Source: Acidobacteria bacterium SCN 69-37
GTDB taxonomy: Bacteria; Acidobacteriota; Vicinamibacteria; Vicinamibacterales; SCN-69-37
Assembly: GCA_001724025.1 (NCBI GenBank)
Contig: MEDJ01000003.1
Location: 21,001-85,000 of the forward strand
Direction: 5' to 3'
DNA: 64,000 nucleotides
Below the pieces are notes generated by a model. It did not search any database and had not been told where the DNA came from. It was given only the letters and a program-made list of their open reading frames with translations. Of this stretch, positions 8,759 to 17,036 are shown piece by piece (positions within the stretch are counted from its first letter, which is position 1; each line of letters opens with the position of its first letter). The position numbers and the translations under genes were made by a program.

Positions 8759-10228
8759 TCAGGTCAGCGGTCGCGCGATCCGCGCGGCCAGGCGTTCGAT
8801 TTCACGTCGTTCGTGGGCGCCGATGAATCCGGTGAACCACAGCACTGCCCCATAGGTCAGCGTCGTCACCACGCCCCGCAGCAGCAGGCCCGCGATCGTT
8901 CCCGCGGGAAGGGGCACGATGGATCCGGCCACCAGCCACGCGGTCGCGCCGGCGACAGCAATCCGCCCGAGCCGGCCCCACTCGTACGGCACGGGATACA
9001 CGCGCCGGGAAAAGGCGGTGGCCACCACGGCCAGGAGGGCGTACGACGCGGTGGCCGCCCACGCCGCGCCCATCATGCCGAAGCGCGGCACCAGGATCAG
9101 GTTCGCGATCACGTTGACCGTGGCCGCGCCGCCCGTCGCAATCGGATACGCCTTCGTCCGCTTCGTGATGATGAGGCCGATCGATCCGACCATATACAGC
9201 CCCTGCCCGAGCACGGCGAGCGCCGCCCACGGCGTCACGCGCGCGGCGTCGTGGAACTCGGGGGCCGTGAACAGGCGGACCGCGTCATCACCCAGCACGC
9301 ACACGCCCGTGACGAGCAGCACCAGGCCTGCGATGACGTAGGTCGAGAGCACGGCGAGCGTCCGTCGCGCCTCGGTCTCGTGCATGATCGAGAGCGCGAA
9401 CGGCAGCCACGCCGACTCGAACGCCGTGAGCGCCAGGCCGAGGGCCAGGCCGAAATTCGCGCCGACGCTGTAGAGCCCGACCTCGGCGAGCGTGCCATAC
9501 ACCTTCAGGATGTAGCGATCCGTCAGGCCGAGCACCAGTTGCGCGAAGCCGTGGACGAGGCGCGGCAGACCGAAGCGCAGCGCGTCGACGAGGTTCACGC
9601 GGGAGAACATCGGCCGGATGAGCGAGACGAACATCGGCAGCAGGATGAGTCCCCCGACCGCGGTCACGATCAGGTCGGCGACGACGACGCCGATCACGCC
9701 CATGTCGGCCCACACGACCAGCAGCAGCCGCGCGACGACGGCGGTGGTGAGACGGGCCACGTTCAGCGCGACGAACCTGGCCGATCGCTCGCGGACGCGG
9801 AGCACCTGGATCGGGATCACGAACACGCTCGACGCGAACACGTTCACGAGCGTGAGGATCACGAGTCGGCCGGCCTGCGGTTCGGCGAACAACTGCGTCC
9901 CGATCCAGCCAGAGGCGACGATGCCCGCGGCGCACAGCACACCATTGGCCGCCAGCAGGAAGAAGCAGATCGTGCTCGCCAGCCGCCGTCGTCCGGCATC
10001 GTCGGTGGCGTCGACGAAGAGCCGCATGAATGCGACGTCGAGCCCCCAGCGGCCGGCCACGCGGGCGACGAGATCGACGAGCACCAGCAGGTTCAGGATG
10101 CCGTAGTCGGACGGCGTCAGGTGTCGCGTGAGGATGGGCAGGAGCAGCAGCGACGCGATGGCCGTGGCGCCGTCGCCGATCCCGTAGATCAGCAGGTGCT
10201 TGAAGAAGCGCGAGAGCCGTTCGCGCAT
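8759..10228 (-). CDS. Polysaccharide flippase, MOP superfamily (Wzx-like)
   Basis: 489 residues and 12-14 predicted membrane helices over the whole length. N-terminus MRERLSRFFKHLLIYGIGDGATAIASLLLLPILTRHLTPSDYG... shows the family's opening pattern (YG.G......SLLLLPILTR.L.P.DYG). It should flip lipid-linked oligosaccharides across the inner membrane. It is the distal gene of a minus-strand run that begins with the FAD oxidoreductase at 14.8 kb, separated from the fusion gene by a 166-bp inverted-repeat element. Substrate unknown. Confidence 0.9.
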   Translation of the reverse strand: MRERLSRFFKHLLIYGIGDGATAIASLLLLPILTRHLTPSDYGILNLLVLVDLVARVAGRWGLDVAFMRLFVDATDDAGRRRLASTICFFLLAANGVLCAAGIVASGWIGTQLFAEPQAGRLVILTLVNVFASSVFVIPIQVLRVRERSARFVALNVARLTTAVVARLLLVVWADMGVIGVVVADLIVTAVGGLILLPMFVSLIRPMFSRVNLVDALRFGLPRLVHGFAQLVLGLTDRYILKVYGTLAEVGLYSVGANFGLALGLALTAFESAWLPFALSIMHETEARRTLAVLSTYVIAGLVLLVTGVCVLGDDAVRLFTAPEFHDAARVTPWAALAVLGQGLYMVGSIGLIITKRTKAYPIATGGAATVNVIANLILVPRFGMMGAAWAATASYALLAVVATAFSRRVYPVPYEWGRLGRIAVAGATAWLVAGSIVPLPAGTIAGLLLRGVVTTLTYGAVLWFTGFIGAHERREIERLAARIARPLT

Positions 10229-10229
10229 T

Positions 10230-10395
10230 TAGTGGCCTGTCCTCGCCATATGTACGGCGCCTTCCTCGCGGGGCATCCCGATCCGCGGCGTTGCTCCTCC
10301 CTTGCGAACAGGCCTGGTTCGTGCGGTCGTCGCGCCTTGCGCCTCGGGCGCCGCGCGTCTGAAGCCGCTGCACATCCGGCAAGGACAGGCCACTA
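10230..10395. mobile_element. 166-bp element with 14-bp terminal inverted repeats (MITE-like)
   Basis: The left end TAGTGGCCTGTCCT (10230-10243) and the right end AGGACAGGCCACTA (10382-10395) are perfect inverse complements; beyond them GCC and ATGT also match in register. The interior is non-coding and holds a near-palindrome around CGAACAGGCCTGGTTCG. It fills the whole gap between the fusion gene and the flippase, and its right end supplies the fusion gene's TAG stop. A partial relative (GGCCTGTCCTTTCC) follows the stop of the gene at 26485. I see no transposase and no clear target duplication. Confidence 0.55.
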
Positions 10396-12444
10396 GCGTG
10401 CCCCGCGTACCCAGAGATTGCGGAATCGACGCCAGTCGCGCGCGCTGGTCGTCCAGTCGCAGAAGATCGCGATCCCGTCGACGAGCCGGACGTCACGCTG
10501 CACGCTGGCGATCGCGTACTCGAGCGCCGGGAAATAGTGCGGCAGATCCTCGACGTCGAGGTGCCGGTACACGCGAAGCGGCCGCGCATTCGTGAACGTG
10601 CCGACGCCCAGCAGGTACTGCACGTGCGCCGACGCCGGTACCGCCTTCCACGCGGCGATGTGCGTGAGCTGCTCGATGAGGCTCGCACGGAACGTGGCCG
10701 CATCGGCAATCGACGTGTCGTAGTGGAGCAGCGACAGCTGATCGACGCACGTTGCCAGCGCCGCGGCCTCGTCGCACGAGTGCTTCTGTTTCCAGCTGGC
10801 GACGGGACCGGCAGTCGACGGGATGACACTCGAGAGGAACGCATCGGGCAGGCGCTCGCGCAGCCGGCGATGGAAGTCCACGTGCCGCGCGCCGTACTCG
10901 TCGGCCCCTTCGCCGGCACGCGGCAGCTGCTTTTCCCTGATCACGTACTCGCTGCTGGCCAGGATGAACTCGAAGTCGAGGTGCAGGCCCGGCACGCCGA
11001 GCGTCTCGATCAGCCGTGCCGCTTCGTCGATGGCGCGATCGACCCACTGTCGATCGTCGAGGTGCACGGTCAGATGCTGCAGCCCGCCGAGCCACGGCAG
11101 CACGACCAGATTGGGGGCAATCGTGCGCAGCTGATCCACGGTCCGCCGTGCGGTGTCGGACGAGGCGTAGGCCGGCACACGGCCGTCGGATTGGAACGGC
11201 CCGGCGAACAGGTACGCGTAGCGAACGCCGTGATCGTGGAGGCGCGTGGCCAGGCGATGAAGATCCGCGTCCGTCAGACGACGCGTGGGCCTGGCCGGAT
11301 CGTGGCCGCGCAGGAACAGGCTGTTCGTCCAGACGGCATTGTGCTGGCCGTGGCGCGTGTGCCCGTCACGGGCGTCGGCGGACGGCAGGTAGACGAGCGG
11401 ATCGACAGGGCTGCCGTGTACGCGGACCTCGAAGTGCAGGTGCGGGCCCGAGCTCCGGCCCGTACCGCCCAGGCAGCCGACCGGTTCGTCATCGTCCACC
11501 GGACGGCCCTCGGCCACGACGATGTCGGCGAGGTGCGCGTAGACGGTGGCCAGGCCGCCGCCATGGTGCAGCACCACGACGTTGCCGTACGCGGGCATCC
11601 AGTCGGCGAACAGCACGTGGCCGGCAGCCGCGGCACGGACGGGCGTGCCTTGCGCCGCGCGGACGTCCAGGCCGGCGTGCAGGCGTCCGTGGCGCAGGCC
11701 GAAGCGATCGCCCACGGTCCCGTGCACGGTCCCGTGCACGGGCCAGTGCAGTCCGGAGGCCGGCGTGTGGACGGCGTGCGTGTCCGAGAAGTCCGCGATG
11801 CGGCTCTTGATGATCTGGCCGATCGCGGCGCTGTCGGCCGCCACCTGATCTGCGTCCCGGACCAGATAGCGGAGCCGCGCGCGGACGTGCCGGGCCACGC
11901 GTACCGGCCACGACGTGCCGGCCACCGTGTCGAACGTGGCGCTGGCGGCGTAGGCCGCTCGTGCGACAGCTTCGCGTGCGTGCTGTCTGACATCGAAGAT
12001 CCTGTGACGCCACGTTGCGGGGCCCGTGCGCACGGCCGCGTGCGTCGTGAGATTCAAGCCGAGCCGTCGCGCTTCCTGTGCGATGCGCCGGACGTGATAC
12101 GGCGAACTCACAGCGGCGATGCGGCGCCAGCGGCCGCGGCCGAGGCGTGCCGTCGACAGCAGCGCCGCGCGTGTGGACGTGCCGTGATCGTCGGCGATGA
12201 TGGCCTCGACGGGCACGCCACGTTCGACGAGGAGCGCCCGCATCATCCGCGCCTCGGATCCCCGCGTGTCGCAGCTGCCGCTGCACAGGATGACGGGCGC
12301 GATCCTTTCGTCGTACAGGACCGCGGCCGCCTCGACGCGCGTGCGCATCGTCAGGCTCGGTTCGTGCGGCCAGATGCCGGCGCCGAAGACCAGCACGACG
12401 TCGGCGGCTTCGGCGACAGGCGATGCGGCGCGCGGGCGCGTCAT
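10393..12444 (-). CDS. Three-domain fusion: DUF218 (YdcF-like), M23 LytM peptidase, GH18-like domain
   Basis: 683 residues from the ATG at 12444, which overlaps the upstream methyltransferase stop as ATGA. Residues 15-150 are a DUF218/YdcF/SanA-type domain (VLVFGAGIWPHEPSLTMRTR, CSGSCDTRGSEARMMRALL, SPYHVRR). Residues 245-355 are an M23 metallopeptidase with all zinc and catalytic ligands: H256-x3-D260 (HAGLD), H303 (YAHL) and H335-x-H337 (HLHFE). Residues 375-680 look like a TIM-barrel glycosidase-type domain; LHLDFE (D490, E492) recalls the GH18 DxxDxDxE strand end. No signal peptide or membrane helix is evident, odd for an M23 enzyme that should cut peptidoglycan. It belongs to the glycan locus and is co-translated with the methyltransferase. 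Substrates unknown. Confidence 0.85.
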   Translation of the reverse strand: MTRPRAASPVAEAADVVLVFGAGIWPHEPSLTMRTRVEAAAVLYDERIAPVILCSGSCDTRGSEARMMRALLVERGVPVEAIIADDHGTSTRAALLSTARLGRGRWRRIAAVSSPYHVRRIAQEARRLGLNLTTHAAVRTGPATWRHRIFDVRQHAREAVARAAYAASATFDTVAGTSWPVRVARHVRARLRYLVRDADQVAADSAAIGQIIKSRIADFSDTHAVHTPASGLHWPVHGTVHGTVGDRFGLRHGRLHAGLDVRAAQGTPVRAAAAGHVLFADWMPAYGNVVVLHHGGGLATVYAHLADIVVAEGRPVDDDEPVGCLGGTGRSSGPHLHFEVRVHGSPVDPLVYLPSADARDGHTRHGQHNAVWTNSLFLRGHDPARPTRRLTDADLHRLATRLHDHGVRYAYLFAGPFQSDGRVPAYASSDTARRTVDQLRTIAPNLVVLPWLGGLQHLTVHLDDRQWVDRAIDEAARLIETLGVPGLHLDFEFILASSEYVIREKQLPRAGEGADEYGARHVDFHRRLRERLPDAFLSSVIPSTAGPVASWKQKHSCDEAAALATCVDQLSLLHYDTSIADAATFRASLIEQLTHIAAWKAVPASAHVQYLLGVGTFTNARPLRVYRHLDVEDLPHYFPALEYAIASVQRDVRLVDGIAIFCDWTTSARDWRRFRNLWVRGAR
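11713..11748. repeat. 12-bp tandem repeat, three units, inside the fusion gene
   Basis: Two identical CACGGTCCCGTG units and a third variant CACGGGCCAGTG follow each other in frame, encoding repeated HGTV-like residues just before the M23 domain. Each unit is itself nearly palindromic. Gain or loss of units would keep the frame. Confidence 0.8.
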
Positions 12445-13259
12445 GTCTTCACCGCCCAGGCCGCCACGTAGTGTCCCGTGATCGCCCGCAGCGGCCAGTG
12501 TTCGAGCCGTTCGCACGCGGCCACCGCGCGCGTGAAGGCCGACCGCCATCCGTCGCCGGCCGTGCGATCCACGAGCCGCGCGACGCGCACGGCCACCAGG
12601 CGCGGGCAGTGCTCCACGTACGTCAGCGCCCTGACGTCGAACCCGCAGGCGTCCAGCATCCGGCGGAGTGTCCGGCCGCTGCAGCTCCGGCCCACGCGGT
12701 ACGGCACCAGACCGATCCGGTGGAGCAGCGCGAACGGCAGGCGGTTGCGAACGGCCACCAGCGGATTCGTCTCGTTGTCGAGCGTGATGAGCAGGCCGCC
12801 GCCAGGGCGCAGGATCCGGTGGATCTCGACCAGCGCGCGGGGGATATCGTCGCGCGAGTCGAAATGATCGAGCGTCGAGATCGACACGATCGCGTCGAAC
12901 GCGTCGTCGGCGTAGGGCAGGTGGCGCACGTCACCGGCCGTCGCGTCGAACGTCGGGTGCCTGTCACGCGCCGCGCGGGCGATGACGGGCGAGATGTCGA
13001 GGCCGGAGACCCGTCCAGCGCACAGCGACAACGTCTCGAAGAGGCCGTCAGAGACGGCTTCGTCGAACGTATCGGTCTTGAGCAGGCGCGCCGGCCGCGT
13101 GGCGGTCAGCCAGCGGCGGACGAGCGCGGCGTTGCGGCGATCGCAGCACGCGCGCCACAGCGCGTCCGGTCGGTCCGCTGTCCAGGCCGTGCCGACATCG
13201 TCCCAGTACTGCGCGGCATCCGCGCGATCCAGCCCGTCACCGGCGGCGGCTGAACTCAT
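12441..13259 (-). CDS. Class I SAM-dependent methyltransferase
   Basis: 272 residues. A methyltransferase-11/25-type domain spans about 75-175: VSGLDISPVIARAARDRHP (motif I end), AGDVRHLPYADDAFDAIVSISTLDHF (motifs II and III) and ALVEIHRILRPGGGLLITLDN (post-III). The C-terminal part (GRTLRRMLDACGFDV...) is the usual substrate cap. The start at 13259 overlaps the stop of the FAD oxidoreductase gene as ATGA, and its own stop overlaps the fusion gene start the same way, so the three are translationally coupled. Probably modifies a glycan or lipid intermediate; target unknown. Confidence 0.88.
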   Translation of the reverse strand: MSSAAAGDGLDRADAAQYWDDVGTAWTADRPDALWRACCDRRNAALVRRWLTATRPARLLKTDTFDEAVSDGLFETLSLCAGRVSGLDISPVIARAARDRHPTFDATAGDVRHLPYADDAFDAIVSISTLDHFDSRDDIPRALVEIHRILRPGGGLLITLDNETNPLVAVRNRLPFALLHRIGLVPYRVGRSCSGRTLRRMLDACGFDVRALTYVEHCPRLVAVRVARLVDRTAGDGWRSAFTRAVAACERLEHWPLRAITGHYVAAWAVKT

Positions 13260-14830
13260 GGTTTGCCGCACGTGGCCGGGACCTTGCGATCCGTCGCCAC
13301 GCGGCGCGGCACGAGGCGGCCGTCCTCCCCGATGCCATCGGCCGACGACGCCTCGATGTACTCCGCGTCGTTGTTCACGCGCCAGACGTCGAACGTCCGC
13401 TGCCGGGCCTGGATGTTCTGCGCGGTCAGCATCGCCGTCATCATCGCGTGATCCTGGTTGTTGTACCGGTGCATGCCGTTCCGGCCAACGAGGTGCAGCG
13501 TGGGGAAGCGATCCTCGAGTGCCTGCCGGATCCGCGCCAGCCCCTCACGGTACCCGTCGTCGTAGACCGGGTAGGCCTGACGCTGGCGGATCACGCACCC
13601 GTCGAGGATGTCCTCGCGCGTGGCCAGACCGACGTGAATCAGTTCGTCGGTGGCAAGCGCGATCAGGTCTTCGTCGGTCCGCGTCCACAGGTCGTCGTGT
13701 TCGAAGCAGAAGTACTCGAGGCCGTAGGACGCGACGGCGTCGCCGGGCACCATCTCCGGCGACCAGGCGCCGAAGTTCTGGATGCGGCCCACGCGCACGC
13801 GCGGGTCGTGGACGTAGATCCACTGATCGGCGAGCGACGTCGTGGCGCGCGCGATCAGCGCGACGATCAGGAAGTCGCGGTATCGCAGATCGGCGGCCGC
13901 GGTGCGGACCTCATCCGGCATCGGGGGATCGAGCGTGCGCACCAGATCGCGCAGCGGTGCCGAGGAAATCACGTGGCCGGCGTGAAGCGTCTCGGCCCGG
14001 CCGGCCTCGTCGACGTGCGTGATGTGCCACAGGTTGTCGTCATCGAGGCGACAGGCCACCACGCGACGCCCGAGTTCGATCCGGCCGCCCTGGCGCGTGA
14101 CCTGATCCGCGCACGCCTCCCACATCATGCCGGGTCCGAGCCGCGGATAGAGGAACTGCTGTGTGAGCGTCGTGATCGTCTCCGCGTCGTGGCGCTGCCA
14201 GGTGGCGGGACGGAAGGCGTCGGTAATTGCCGAGGCCAGCGACAGCCCCTTGATCCGCTGCGCGGCCCAGTCGGCCGAGATGTCCCGGCAGTCCATGCCC
14301 CAGACCTTCTCGGTGTAGGTCTTGAAGAAGATCTCGAAGAGCCGCTGACCGAACGCGTTCGTCACCCAGTCCTGGAAGCTGACGGCCGGGAGCGTCGGCG
14401 CGAGGCGCGCCTTGATGAACGAGGCGATACAGCGGAACGTTTCGGCCGGGCCCAGTTTGCTGAAGGCATCGGCCGGACGCAGCGGGTACTGGAAGAACTG
14501 TCCGCGATAGAAGATGCGCGAGGCGCGGGGGCGTGTGAGGAGATCGGGGCCGAGCAGCTGGCGCCAGAAGTCGACGACTTCCGCGGACTTCGAGAAGAAC
14601 CGGTGTCCGCCGATGTCGAACCGGAAGTCCTTGTACCGGACCGTGCGCGAGATGCCGCCGACATAGTGGGGATCGGCCTCGATCACCGTCACCGGGTGGC
14701 CGGCGGCCGTCAGTCTGTGCGCGGCCGTCAGACCGGCGGGGCCGGCGCCGATGATCGCGACGGTCTTGCGTATGTCCGGGGGCGCCTGTCCGGAATGCGG
14801 CAGGGGCCGGGTGCCATAATGACCGTGCAT
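13256..14830 (-). CDS. FAD-dependent oxidoreductase, UDP-galactopyranose mutase-like
   Basis: 524 residues. The dinucleotide motif VAIIGAGPAGLTAAHRL at about 23-39 and VIEADPHYVGGISRTV bind FAD; FDIGGHRFFSKSAEVVDFW is typical of the amine-oxidase/UGM-related FAD proteins often placed in polysaccharide loci. The C-terminal GRNGMHRYNNQDHAMMTAM closes the FAD site. The reaction is not certain: UGM-like sugar ring contraction or desaturation are both possible. The ATG at 14830 overlaps the divergent gene's ATG at 14829 in the tetranucleotide CATG. It leads a coupled set with the methyltransferase and fusion genes. Confidence 0.85.
   Translation of the reverse strand: MHGHYGTRPLPHSGQAPPDIRKTVAIIGAGPAGLTAAHRLTAAGHPVTVIEADPHYVGGISRTVRYKDFRFDIGGHRFFSKSAEVVDFWRQLLGPDLLTRPRASRIFYRGQFFQYPLRPADAFSKLGPAETFRCIASFIKARLAPTLPAVSFQDWVTNAFGQRLFEIFFKTYTEKVWGMDCRDISADWAAQRIKGLSLASAITDAFRPATWQRHDAETITTLTQQFLYPRLGPGMMWEACADQVTRQGGRIELGRRVVACRLDDDNLWHITHVDEAGRAETLHAGHVISSAPLRDLVRTLDPPMPDEVRTAAADLRYRDFLIVALIARATTSLADQWIYVHDPRVRVGRIQNFGAWSPEMVPGDAVASYGLEYFCFEHDDLWTRTDEDLIALATDELIHVGLATREDILDGCVIRQRQAYPVYDDGYREGLARIRQALEDRFPTLHLVGRNGMHRYNNQDHAMMTAMLTAQNIQARQRTFDVWRVNNDAEYIEASSADGIGEDGRLVPRRVATDRKVPATCGKP
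14815..14820 (+). promoter_or_regulatory. -10 box of a probable leaderless GT-C-like transcript
   Basis: CATAAT eight bases before the ATG at 14829 with no Shine-Dalgarno sequence. It lies inside the coding region of the divergent oxidoreductase start, whose own promoter must therefore lie inside the GT-C-like gene. Confidence 0.45.
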
Positions 14831-17036
14831 GACGTCGATTCCGTTGAGGAACGACCCCGGCCGATCGGCGATCGATCCGGACGTCGCATGCTGCATTCCG
14901 ATCCGCGAATGGGCCGTCATCCTGCCGCTGGCCGTCCTGCTGGCCATCGCGGCGACGTGGCCGTTGACCGGTTACATTAGTACACTCGTGCCCGCCGGGG
15001 GAACCGACTCCACGTTGAATACGTGGATCATGGCCTGGGCGGCCCAGCGCCTGCCGCACGGCCTCGCCGGATTCTGGACCCCGCCCGCCTTCTATCCCTA
15101 CCCGTCGTCACTCGCGTATTCGGAGAACCTGCTCGGCGTCTCGGTGTTCGTCGCTCCGATCCTCTGGGCCGGTGGCGGGACGACGCTGATGTACAACGTC
15201 GCGTTCCTGCTCGCGTACGTGGTGAGCGCGATTGGCGCCTATCTGCTTGGCCGCCACGTCACCGGATCGCGCGCGGCCGCCGCTATCGGCGCGCTCGCGT
15301 TCGTCATGATGCCCTACCGGATCGCGCAGGCCGGCCACCTGCAGGTGCAGTGGATCGGCTGGATGGCCATCGCGTTCTGGGCGCTGCTGCGCGGCCTGCA
15401 GCGGCCGTCGTGGAGCGCGCTGATCGTGTTCGTGGCGGCGTCGGTGCTGCAGGTGCTCTCGAACGGATACGCCGCATTCCAGCTCGCGATCGGCGCCGCG
15501 ATCATCGCGCCGTGGGCACTGTGGACCGGCGCCCGCCGGTCGCCGCGGCTGATCGGCACGCTGGTCGTGGCGGGAGCGCTCGTGCTGCTGGCCCTGGCGC
15601 CGGTCTTCTCGGCCTATCAGCAGGTGTGGGCCGATCGCGGGCCCGCGACGGCAGAGACGCTCGCCAACGCCGCCGACGTGGCCACCTACCTCAGCGTCGA
15701 CGCGTCGCTGCCGGACGCCCGCTGGCTGCCGGGGATTCCGCAGCCGGAAGGACGGTTGTTCCCAGGCGTGGCCACGACGGGCCTGGCCCTGCTGGCGCTG
15801 CTGCCCGCGTTCGGTCACCGGCTTCCGCGCGTGACGCCCCGGCAGATGACCGCACTGTTCGTCGTCCTGGCCGTTGTCGCGCTGCTCGTGTCTCTCGGCC
15901 CCGAGCCGGCCGCGTGGGGAAGACGTCTGCCTGTGCCGTCGTTGTATGCGCGACTGGCCGAGTGGGTGCCGCTGTTCCAGATCGTCCGCGTGCCCGCGCG
16001 ATTCGGCGCCCTCGTGCTGCTGGCCGTCGCGATCCTCGCGGCTGCCGGGGCGGCCCGCGTGCTGGCCGGTGGTTCGCGGCGTGCGCGTGTCGTCGCGATC
16101 GCGGCGATCGGCGTGCTGATGCTCGCGGAAGGCTTTCCGGCAGCACGCACGATGCGCACGGGCGTTCCGGCGCTGATCGCCGACGAACGCGAGGCGTATG
16201 CGTGGCTCGCGAACCAGCCGAGCGGTGCACTGCTCGAGTTGCCGATCGGCGGATCGGCGCAGGTCGACTTCGGCATGCTCGCGCAGCACGCGGCCCTGGT
16301 CCACGGCCACCCGATCGTCAACGGCCTCAGTCGCATCACCACGCCGCTCCAGGAAGTGCTCGGCGGATCCGCCTCGCCGCTGGCGTATCCGGATCGACAG
16401 GCCGGCGTGCTCCCGATGCTCCAGGGACTCGGTGTCCGGTATGTCATCGTGCGGCCCTCGCGGTTCGTGGACCCCGCATTTGCGGCCAACACCCTCGACG
16501 CGCTCCAGGCCGATCCGCGTGTGGCCGGGTTCCGCGCCTTCGGCGACGTCCACGTCCTGTGGCTGGCGCCTGACGATCCGTCGACTGCCGCCTCGCCGAT
16601 CGAGGCTGTGCCACCTGGCGCCTTCACCCTGACCGCCTCGGTCAACGACGATCGCCTGTCGTGGATCGTGGATGGGGACCCGGACTCGCGCTGGTTGTCG
16701 GGGCGACCCCAGGACGGCCACGAGTGGCTCGCGCTCACCTTCGACAGGCCGCGCGACGTGGCGCGGCTCGGCGTCACCGTGACCGACCGCAGCCTGGGCG
16801 ACTATCCGCGCGGTCTGCGCATCGAGTCGACGAGGGGAGGCGAGGCGCCGCGCGTGCTGTTCGACGGCAGCGTGCTGGCGGCGCTCGGCCGCGCCATCCT
16901 GGCGGCGCCCACGCGGCCCGTCATGTCCCTCGATCTGCCGCCCAACGAGTCGACGACGATGACGCTGCGACAGACGGGGACGACCGAGTCCTGGTACTGG
17001 TCGATCGACGAACTCCAGGTATGGACACGACAGTGA
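14829..17036 (+). CDS. Polytopic GT-C-like membrane protein with C-terminal discoidin-like domain
   Basis: 735 residues. Residues 30-440 carry about ten or more transmembrane helices with a long first periplasmic loop containing a GGTDSTLNTWIMAWA segment, as in GT-C/YfhO-like membrane glycosyltransferases that use polyprenyl-linked sugars. Residues 440-590 form a soluble region. Residues 595-735 look like an F5/8 type C (discoidin) jelly roll: SVNDDRLSWIVDGDPDSRW, WLALTFDRPRDVARLGVT and a closing WSIDELQVW. The discoidin part should sit outside the cytoplasm and bind glycan. It overlaps the next glycosyltransferase gene. Donor and acceptor unknown. Confidence 0.75.
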   Translation: MTSIPLRNDPGRSAIDPDVACCIPIREWAVILPLAVLLAIAATWPLTGYISTLVPAGGTDSTLNTWIMAWAAQRLPHGLAGFWTPPAFYPYPSSLAYSENLLGVSVFVAPILWAGGGTTLMYNVAFLLAYVVSAIGAYLLGRHVTGSRAAAAIGALAFVMMPYRIAQAGHLQVQWIGWMAIAFWALLRGLQRPSWSALIVFVAASVLQVLSNGYAAFQLAIGAAIIAPWALWTGARRSPRLIGTLVVAGALVLLALAPVFSAYQQVWADRGPATAETLANAADVATYLSVDASLPDARWLPGIPQPEGRLFPGVATTGLALLALLPAFGHRLPRVTPRQMTALFVVLAVVALLVSLGPEPAAWGRRLPVPSLYARLAEWVPLFQIVRVPARFGALVLLAVAILAAAGAARVLAGGSRRARVVAIAAIGVLMLAEGFPAARTMRTGVPALIADEREAYAWLANQPSGALLELPIGGSAQVDFGMLAQHAALVHGHPIVNGLSRITTPLQEVLGGSASPLAYPDRQAGVLPMLQGLGVRYVIVRPSRFVDPAFAANTLDALQADPRVAGFRAFGDVHVLWLAPDDPSTAASPIEAVPPGAFTLTASVNDDRLSWIVDGDPDSRWLSGRPQDGHEWLALTFDRPRDVARLGVTVTDRSLGDYPRGLRIESTRGGEAPRVLFDGSVLAALGRAILAAPTRPVMSLDLPPNESTTMTLRQTGTTESWYWSIDELQVWTRQ

